Shown here: in pieces, positions 21,978 through 27,230 of the stretch
Layout of the letters: the number at the start of each line of letters is the position of its first letter
Numbering within the stretch: position 1 is the stretch's first letter
Assembly: GCA_023132135.1 (NCBI GenBank)
Contig: JAGLYR010000143.1
Coordinates: forward strand, 1 to 27,230
Direction: 5' to 3'
DNA from: Candidatus Eiseniibacteriota bacterium
Lineage (GTDB): Bacteria; Arandabacterota; Arandabacteria; JAGLYR01
DNA: 27,230 bases
Program-made: the position numbers and the translations under genes
The notes under the pieces: generated by a model
Told to the model about the DNA's origin: nothing
Database searches by the model: none
Seen by the model: the letters and a program-made list of their open reading frames with translations, nothing else

Positions 21978-22020
21978 CTGTTCTCGCACTCGCCCTGTCG
22001 CCCCCTCTCGCACTCGCCAC
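21978..22020 (-). repeat. 43-bp dispersed repeat, right copy
   Basis: This is the reverse complement of 17824-17866 with two mismatches by my count. It ends 3 bases before the stop codon of the DUF1460 gene. Together the pair forms inverted repeats enclosing about 4.1 kb with the korDAB-hdrCB operon. Confidence 0.75.
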
Positions 22021-22023
22021 TGC

Positions 22024-22899
22024 CTACCGAAATTCATAGAAAATCACCCCATCGAATCTCGGGGGCTCGTCCTCTGGCAGCAGGTACTGCATGAAAGGCA
22101 CCTTCACCACCTCGCCGGCGGTCGAGGAGGCGTGCACGAAATCCCGTCTGTCGAGGATGATTCCTTCGTGGGCCGCAATCACTCCTATTTCGAACTGCTT
22201 CTCCCTTACCAGCGCGGCTCCGACCACGGGAGGAAGGCGGCCGAGGACTCTCCGGTCCAGGTCCTCCACGGAGAAGTACGCGATGGTGACCTCCCGTTCC
22301 CATGGAACCGGAAGGAGCGAAGTCCCATCGGCTTTCCGGTTCAGCACCACCGTGGCCTCCTTCAACGGGGCGCCGCGAGCGATAATACGGGTGACATCCC
22401 GGAAGTACGGGGAAGAACCCAGGCGATCAACGGTGAAGTGGAGGCGGTTCTCATAGGTGACCCGGTTGCTTCCGACCACCGGGCGGTAGTTGGCGGGCAG
22501 CATGTTGCTCCGCGCCTGCTCCAGCGATGAGGCGTGAACCATGGCAGCCTGGGTCAGAATGAAGACGGTGCAATCGGTGCGGTCGATTCTGAAGATGGGA
22601 TCGGGGTCAAAGCCATCCTCTTCTCCGAGGCAACCTCTTTCGTAGGGAGTTCCAATGCGCCCCAGAGCCAGAATCCGCATTCGATCAAAGAACGGGGCGC
22701 CCTTTTCGCTGAGTTCCCTGAGGAAATTGTCCAGCTCCGCGTCGGTCATCCGATAGATCGAAGGACCTGTGAAGAGTTCCCGGGGTTCGGTAAGCATTTT
22801 CTCCGGGGCTCGCCAGTGCCGGCGCCCCGGCGGGATGACAAGAACCAGCGCCACGACGAGGACAATGACGGCGATCGCGTATCCTGCAGCCCTGCGCAT
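22024..22899 (-). CDS. DUF1460 family, N-acetylmuramoyl-L-alanine amidase-like protein
   Basis: This 291-residue protein has an N-terminal membrane anchor or signal sequence (AAGYAIAVIVLVVALVLVIPP, about residues 4-24), so it acts outside the cytoplasmic membrane. The body matches the DUF1460 plan of papain-like NlpC/P60 relatives that cut peptidoglycan peptides or amides: the putative nucleophile C110 in RTDCTVFI, the segment ENRLHFTVD (about 150-158), H244 in AHEGIILDR and H256 in VHASSTAGEVV. All expected catalytic positions are present. Start ATG 22899 follows AAGGGCGG. It lies 62 bases downstream of the AlkD-like gene on the same strand, separated by a hairpin, so it is probably a separate unit. 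The cell-wall function is inferred from the family. Confidence 0.8.
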   Translation of the reverse strand: MRRAAGYAIAVIVLVVALVLVIPPGRRHWRAPEKMLTEPRELFTGPSIYRMTDAELDNFLRELSEKGAPFFDRMRILALGRIGTPYERGCLGEEDGFDPDPIFRIDRTDCTVFILTQAAMVHASSLEQARSNMLPANYRPVVGSNRVTYENRLHFTVDRLGSSPYFRDVTRIIARGAPLKEATVVLNRKADGTSLLPVPWEREVTIAYFSVEDLDRRVLGRLPPVVGAALVREKQFEIGVIAAHEGIILDRRDFVHASSTAGEVVKVPFMQYLLPEDEPPRFDGVIFYEFR

Positions 22900-22954
22900 G
22901 CCAGACCGCCCTTCAGAACCGATCGCACCGACTACGCCGAGAAAAAGCCGTGTA

Positions 22955-22977
22955 GTCCAGGCTATTGATGCCTGGAC
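22955..22977 (-). terminator. Possible terminator at the end of the AlkD-like gene
   Basis: On the minus strand GTCCAGGC-ATCAATA-GCCTGGAC forms a perfect 8-bp stem that contains the stop codon. A TTTTT run follows about 9 bases after the stem (TACACGGCTTTTT). The gap makes it an imperfect intrinsic terminator. Confidence 0.5.
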
Positions 22978-23720
22978 GCTTGGCGTATGAGATCCTGGCC
23001 CACGGTGGGATTCAGGTACGCGACGGCCTTCTTGACAACGGCGAGGGAAATCTCTCGGCGGCCGATGTGAGTCTTGAGGAACTTCTCCAACAATTTGGGA
23101 TGGTATCGGCCGATGGTCTTGAGACCCCAGCCGACTCCCTTCAACACAACGTCGTCGTCGGTGGCCATCAGGGGCAAGGTCAGCTCAAGGAGGCGCTGGT
23201 TTCGGTCGGCATCCCGGACTTCCTCGCTGAAGAACTGGACGGCGGCGCCGACGGATCGTCGGACCCATCGACTCTCATCGTGGCTGAGTTTGTCCAGGAC
23301 CCCGACGGTCTGATCGAAGTACTTGACCAGTGCCTGGCCCAGGACACCTTGGCCCACGTAGTCCGAAACCTCGAAGCTCTCACCCTGGGCAATGTAGTCC
23401 CGGGCGTGGTCGCAGCACTGTTCGAGATGGGTTTCCAGCATCCTGCTGAGAGCCTTGGCCACGATCACGTAGCAGCCCTGGGACTTCTTCTCGACCATTT
23501 CGTCGAAGGCCCGGAAGTAACGCTCGGGGTCCTTCGAAGCCTGCTCCCCGAGAATCTCTCCGAACAGGGCAAGGGATTCATCGGAGATCTTGGCTTTCAG
23601 GACCGGCTGGAGGCAGCCCCAGAAAGCATCGAGGTTATCCGCGGCGAGGTGGACGCCGCATTCCAGGGCGAGCTCGGCCGCCCGCTGGGAGGAGAGTTTT
23701 TCTTCTTCCATGTTAACCAT
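22962..23720 (-). CDS. AlkD-like DNA alkylation repair / HEAT-repeat protein
   Basis: This all-helical protein (252 aa) is built from HEAT-like repeats. Segments such as LSHDESRWVRRSVGAAVQFFSEE and VLKGVGWGLKTIGRYHPKLLEKFL match the DNA alkylation repair (AlkC/AlkD) superfamily, whose members remove bulky or cationic alkylated bases without flipping them. I cannot confirm the catalytic Asp/Arg positions by eye, so a non-enzymatic HEAT protein is possible. Start ATG 23720 (MVNMEEEKLS) or 23711; the frame is open much further upstream, but that part overlaps the tricorn gene and looks random. It lies 40 bases after the tricorn stop and is probably cotranscribed with it. A hairpin spans its stop codon. 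Confidence 0.7.
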   Translation of the reverse strand: MVNMEEEKLSSQRAAELALECGVHLAADNLDAFWGCLQPVLKAKISDESLALFGEILGEQASKDPERYFRAFDEMVEKKSQGCYVIVAKALSRMLETHLEQCCDHARDYIAQGESFEVSDYVGQGVLGQALVKYFDQTVGVLDKLSHDESRWVRRSVGAAVQFFSEEVRDADRNQRLLELTLPLMATDDDVVLKGVGWGLKTIGRYHPKLLEKFLKTHIGRREISLAVVKKAVAYLNPTVGQDLIRQASRHQ

Positions 23721-23760
23721 TCTACCAGACGCCGGGAATTGTGCAACGTCCTTGTCCCTG

Positions 23761-26700
23761 TTACGGCCGGGTTTCGTAATCCGGCCGCTCGGGCAGCTTC
23801 TTCGGGTCCTTCCTGATGAGGTCCAGGATGACCTCAATGCCTTTTTCCAGCTGCGGGTCGTGGCCCCTGGCGACGAGATCCGGACGGTTGTCCACGACGA
23901 TGTCCGGATCCACACCGTGATTTTCCACCATCCAACGACTGTCCATCGCGTAGCCCGCAATCTCGGGTTTCGTAACGTACCCGCCGTCCACGAGTCTTGC
24001 GAAACCGCGGATCCCGACAATTCCCCCCCAGGTGCGTCGGCCGATCACGGGTCCCAGCCCGTACTCCTGGAAGTAGTGGGGGAAGTAGTCCCCGTCCGAC
24101 GCGGAGTACTGGTCACACAGGCAAACGAGGTGTCCGTAGTAGGACGCCGGGGGATACGTGAAGTTGTTCTTTGAATTCCTGGGAGCGGACATCCCCATCA
24201 CCTGGCGGCGCAGCCGTTCCAGAATCATCTCCGAAACGAAGCCCCCGCCGTTGGCCCGGACGTCGATGATGAGTCCTTCCTTGCGAATCTGCGCGTAGTA
24301 CCGCTTGGCCCACTCGCTGAGACCCTGGAGGCTCATGTCCGGGATGTGAAGGTAGCCGACGCGGCCGTTGGTGGCCTCGTCCACGATCCTCTGGTTTGTT
24401 TCCAGCCAGTCGGTGTAACGGAGGTAGTTCTCATCGGCGATGGGTTTGACCTCTACCTCCCGGGCTCCCTTGGGTTGCGGCTTGCGGTTGACCTTGAGGG
24501 TTACGGTGGTGCCCACCGTGTTCTGGAAGAGGCTGTACGGGTTGGTGGGATGGCGGAGAGGTGTGCCGTTTACCTCGATCAGGTATTCGCCCTCCTCGAC
24601 ATTCACCCCCGGCTCGGTCAGCGGCGAGCGGAGATTCTCGGTCCAGTTGTTCCCGGGGAGGATTCTCTTGAAACGGTAGAGACCGGCCCTGGGATCCAGT
24701 TCGAAGTCGACGCCCAGCAGGCCGACGTCTACCCGCTCGGCCCGGGGCATGTCGCCGCCACCGCAGTAGGTGTGTGAACAGCACAGCTCGCTGATCATCT
24801 CCCCGATGACATAGGTCAGATCATAGCGGTGAGCGACGTGCTCCACGAGCGGCTCGTACTGGGCGCGGAGCGCGTCCCAATCGTACCCGTGCATGTTCGG
24901 ATCGTAGAAATAGTCCCGCTCAAACCGCCACGCCTCGTGGAACATTTGCCTCCACTCTTCCCGGGGATCGAGCATCATCTCCAGCCCACCCAGGTCCAGT
25001 TTGCCGTCGCCGACACTGGCTCCCGCCTTGGCGTCGGTTATTCCGTAGGTCCGGTCGCTGGAGTAGATCACCTTTTTCCTGTCGTGGGAAAAGTCCACGC
25101 CGCTGACTCCGGAAATCACGACCTCATCTTCCTTCTCTTCCAGATCGTAGACATGGAGGGCCCCGTCGGGATTGCCCTCTCCGGTGTCCTTGAAGTAGAA
25201 GACCTTGCCCTCATCGGCGATGACCCAGTAGATGTTGCCGGGATCGATGGGGAGAGCTACCTCCCGCTCCGCGATGCCCTTGAGATCGATCCTGACATCG
25301 GGTGTCTCTTCCGCCTTGTCCTCGTCTTCCTTGTCTTTCTTCTCATCTTTCTCGGCCTTGGGTTCCTCCTCGTCGCTCTCGGGTGCGAAGGGCGAAGGAG
25401 TGTCGGCCTGAAGAGTGACCAGGTACACGCGGCTCAGCTCGTCGTACATGAAGTTGCTCTCGAAGGCGACCATCTGCGGGCTGAAGTCCCTCTCCGATAT
25501 GTAGTAGAGGTACTTTCCGCCGGGATCGAAGACGGGACCGGAATCGTCCGTACCTGGTCCCGTGACCCTCGTGATCCTGCCGCCGCCGAGATTGTAGAGG
25601 TAGATGGACCCGAAGAAGCTGTTATCGAACTTCGCATAGGTAATCCACTTGGAATCGGGCGACCACGAATAGCTCCGGATTTCCCATACGCCGGAACGAT
25701 CGATCTCGTGGACCTTCTTCTTGTCGATATCGACCCAGTAGAGACGGAGATTCTTGTCGGCATAGACCATCTTCTTCGAATCGGGCGACCAGTAGGGAAT
25801 GAACTTGTCGGCATTCCCGCCCGTGGTGATCTGGATGGGGTCGCTCTTTCCGTCCTGCGGGATGATGTAGATCTCCTCTTCGCCGGTGACGTCGGAGATG
25901 TAGCTGACCCACTTGCCGTCGGGGGACCACCTGGAGCTGGTTTCCCGGGCCCCGGAGGTGCGAGTCAAGTTGCGGGTGTTGCCCTTGTCCGGTGGAACCG
26001 TGAAGACCTCGCCCCGGGCGCCGAAGAGAGCGCGCTTTCCGGTGGCCGAGAGATTGTAGTCGGTGATGTTGTCCTTGACCGAGACAAGCCGCGGCCGGGT
26101 CAGGGGGCGGTCTCCTGGAATCTCCACCCGGATCTTCCGGGTCTTCTCCGTCGAGGTGTTCAGGATGTAGAGATAGCCGCCGGCCTCGTAGACGATGTCT
26201 CTGGTGTCGCAGCCCGGCCAACGGACGTCGAACCCGTCGTGAGCTTTGCTGTCCGTGATCTTCCGAATCGCCCCATCTCCGAGATCGCAGCAGAAGATTT
26301 CCTCTTTCAGGTCGCGGTCGGACACAAAGTAGATCCGGTCTCCCATCCACATGGGGAAGTGGTCCGTCGCCGGATCCGTTGTGATTTGCTCGATGGAGTG
26401 GGCGCCGAAGTCCCAGATCCAGATATCCTGCGCCATGCCACCGCGGTACCGCTTCCAGGTCCGGAAATCACGCATCACGCGATTGTAGGCCAGCCTCTTC
26501 CCGTCGGGAGAGAAACTGGAGAAACCGCCGTAGGGAATCTCAAGGAGTTTGGGAAGGCCGCCCGCGATTCCAATTTGGTACAGGCGTCCCAACCAGTCGG
26601 TATACACTTCCCGTCTCGACCGGAATAGAATGCTCTTCCCGTCGGGGAACCAGTCGATCACCATGTCATCGAAACCCATTCTCCCTGGAGCTCCCGGCGG

Positions 26701-27030
26701 CTCGGGGCGGTAGGTGAGTCGCCTGGGCTCGCCGCCCTCGGCCGGCATCACGTACACGTCGATGTTCCCGTCGTATTCCCCGGAGAAAGCGATGTACTCT
26801 CCGTCCGGCGAGAAGCGGGGGAAACGCTCCAGCCCTTCGTGGGTGGTGATCTGCCGGGCGATGCCTCCCCCCGCATCCACCAGCCAGAGATCGCCCGCGT
26901 AGCAGAAGACGACCTTGTCTCCATGGATGTCGGGGAAACGCATGAGACGGGCCTCGGGCCCGGCAAAAGCCACGGTGGAGAGAACCAGGACGGCCGCCAA
27001 CCACAGGATACTGATCCTCGTGAATCTCAT
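23761..27030 (-). CDS. Secreted tricorn-type protease (S41 family)
   Basis: This is a 1089-residue tricorn protease homologue. A signal peptide (MRFTRISILWLAAVLVLSTVAFA) directs it out of the cytoplasm, unlike archaeal tricorn. Domains: a TolB/PD40-type beta-propeller (about 25-285, repeats such as FSPDGEYIAFS), a second propeller (about 300-640, WSPDGKWVSYIS, WSPDSKKMVY), a Glu/Lys-rich insert (about 550-580), the C1 domain, a PDZ domain (about 775-850) and the C2 peptidase core. The catalytic tetrad of tricorn is visible: S752-H753 (CCSHTYCGGG), S978 in YSASDGD and E1036 in ENHGVDPDIVV. It should degrade peptides to short fragments in the periplasm. Start ATG 27030 has AGGAGGTAG five bases upstream. 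It is first in a unit with the AlkD-like gene. Confidence 0.93.
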   Translation of the reverse strand: MRFTRISILWLAAVLVLSTVAFAGPEARLMRFPDIHGDKVVFCYAGDLWLVDAGGGIARQITTHEGLERFPRFSPDGEYIAFSGEYDGNIDVYVMPAEGGEPRRLTYRPEPPGAPGRMGFDDMVIDWFPDGKSILFRSRREVYTDWLGRLYQIGIAGGLPKLLEIPYGGFSSFSPDGKRLAYNRVMRDFRTWKRYRGGMAQDIWIWDFGAHSIEQITTDPATDHFPMWMGDRIYFVSDRDLKEEIFCCDLGDGAIRKITDSKAHDGFDVRWPGCDTRDIVYEAGGYLYILNTSTEKTRKIRVEIPGDRPLTRPRLVSVKDNITDYNLSATGKRALFGARGEVFTVPPDKGNTRNLTRTSGARETSSRWSPDGKWVSYISDVTGEEEIYIIPQDGKSDPIQITTGGNADKFIPYWSPDSKKMVYADKNLRLYWVDIDKKKVHEIDRSGVWEIRSYSWSPDSKWITYAKFDNSFFGSIYLYNLGGGRITRVTGPGTDDSGPVFDPGGKYLYYISERDFSPQMVAFESNFMYDELSRVYLVTLQADTPSPFAPESDEEEPKAEKDEKKDKEDEDKAEETPDVRIDLKGIAEREVALPIDPGNIYWVIADEGKVFYFKDTGEGNPDGALHVYDLEEKEDEVVISGVSGVDFSHDRKKVIYSSDRTYGITDAKAGASVGDGKLDLGGLEMMLDPREEWRQMFHEAWRFERDYFYDPNMHGYDWDALRAQYEPLVEHVAHRYDLTYVIGEMISELCCSHTYCGGGDMPRAERVDVGLLGVDFELDPRAGLYRFKRILPGNNWTENLRSPLTEPGVNVEEGEYLIEVNGTPLRHPTNPYSLFQNTVGTTVTLKVNRKPQPKGAREVEVKPIADENYLRYTDWLETNQRIVDEATNGRVGYLHIPDMSLQGLSEWAKRYYAQIRKEGLIIDVRANGGGFVSEMILERLRRQVMGMSAPRNSKNNFTYPPASYYGHLVCLCDQYSASDGDYFPHYFQEYGLGPVIGRRTWGGIVGIRGFARLVDGGYVTKPEIAGYAMDSRWMVENHGVDPDIVVDNRPDLVARGHDPQLEKGIEVILDLIRKDPKKLPERPDYETRP

Positions 27031-27119
27031 GGAACTACCTCCTGCAGGGGTATGGATTGGTCGAGGGGAAGGACTCAGTCGGATTCCAAGGCCCTTGGAC
27101 AAAGAAGACATGACCCGGT

Positions 27120-27148
27120 ACTATGCGCCTTTTTCCGCGGAGTGTCAA
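27120..27148 (-). promoter_or_regulatory. Promoter of the tricorn protease gene
   Basis: On the minus strand a perfect TTGACA (27143-27148), a 17-bp spacer and CATAGT (27120-27125) lie about 90 bases upstream of the ATG. Both boxes and the spacing are the same as in the marR promoter. Confidence 0.6.
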
Positions 27149-27230
27149 GGTTCGTTGGCCGGGAGCCGAGATAGCTGATAGGGTGAGGACGAGAGCGCGA
27201 GGATCGGGGACATGACCCGATTTCCGGCGG

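Larger units (their letters stand above)
21585..22023. other. Repeat-filled gap upstream of the korDAB-hdrCB operon
   Basis: These 439 bases contain no convincing gene. They hold the korD promoter, three copies of a GC-rich palindromic element (21681-21755, 21804-21865 inverted, 21882-21957) and the right copy of the 43-bp repeat (21978-22020). Short open frames here encode only low-complexity Pro/Gly/Arg peptides. Confidence 0.7.

Noticed and set aside
23721-24020. N-terminal extension of the AlkD-like protein
   Set aside because: It overlaps the 3' part of the tricorn gene, and its Trp/Arg/Ser-rich sequence looks like a frame shadow.
24829-26628. 599-codon open frame on the plus strand inside the tricorn gene
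   Set aside because: It is a mirror of the well-supported tricorn protease and shows no domain or ribosome site.
27149-27230. Start of a further gene at the right edge
   Set aside because: No start, ribosome site or conserved peptide is seen; only a short repeated GACATGACCCG (near 27107 and 27209) stands out, too short to interpret.

Overview
The window is GC-rich bacterial DNA. Genes are tightly packed, often overlapping, with Shine-Dalgarno sites and sigma70-like promoters that carry perfect TTGACA -35 boxes. It contains two 2-oxoacid:ferredoxin oxidoreductase (KOR) modules, many heterodisulfide-reductase (Hdr) parts and selenocysteine (Sec) readthrough. This points to an anaerobic, selenium-using, probably uncultivated bacterium. 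The Hdr/MvhD/Sec inventory resembles that of sulfate reducers and related lineages, and the GC-rich palindromic repeats look like those common in Planctomycetes and candidate-phylum genomes. I cannot name the phylum.

Layout. 31-1350: a secreted protein of unknown function (-) and, divergent from it, a small cupin (+). 1381-3062: a MarR regulator translationally coupled to a DUF401 membrane protein (-). 3269-17636 (+): one long collinear cluster, korC-korD-korA-korB-korC2-hdrA1(Sec)-mvhD-hdrCB-hdrA2/mvhD(Sec)-zinc ribbon-[GlnE/GlnD-like double nucleotidyltransferase fused to HdrC]. 18016-21584 (-): a second, convergent operon, korD-korA-korB-hdrC-hdrB. 22024-22899 (-): a DUF1460 amidase-like protein. 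22962-27030 (-): an AlkD-like HEAT-repeat protein downstream of a large secreted tricorn-type protease.

How the main genes may work together. The KOR modules oxidise a 2-oxoacid with CoA and pass low-potential electrons to their KorD ferredoxin subunit. The HdrA flavoproteins, MvhD adaptors and HdrB/HdrC-type clusters form the kind of soluble relay used for flavin-based electron bifurcation or confurcation. The gene order suggests that oxoacid oxidation is wired directly to that relay. Both HdrA proteins replace a conserved cysteine by Sec: an in-frame UGA is followed 20 nt later by an identical 7-bp hairpin with a GGTC loop. The last gene of the long cluster is a roughly 1100-residue protein with two intact-looking nucleotidyltransferase motifs ending in a two-cluster HdrC ferredoxin domain. 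It looks like a redox-wired nucleotidylylating regulator or sensor. I know of no described protein with this domain combination, and it is the strongest candidate for something new here.

Non-coding structure is also rich: a 39-bp tandem array between hdrCB and hdrA2; a roughly 180-bp giant imperfect palindrome after the nucleotidyltransferase gene; a 43-bp repeat present as inverted near-identical copies on both sides of the second kor-hdr operon; three copies of a GC-rich palindromic element near 21.7-22.0 kb; and a recurring motif that starts exactly at stop codons. No rRNA, tRNA, CRISPR array, transposase or phage gene was seen.
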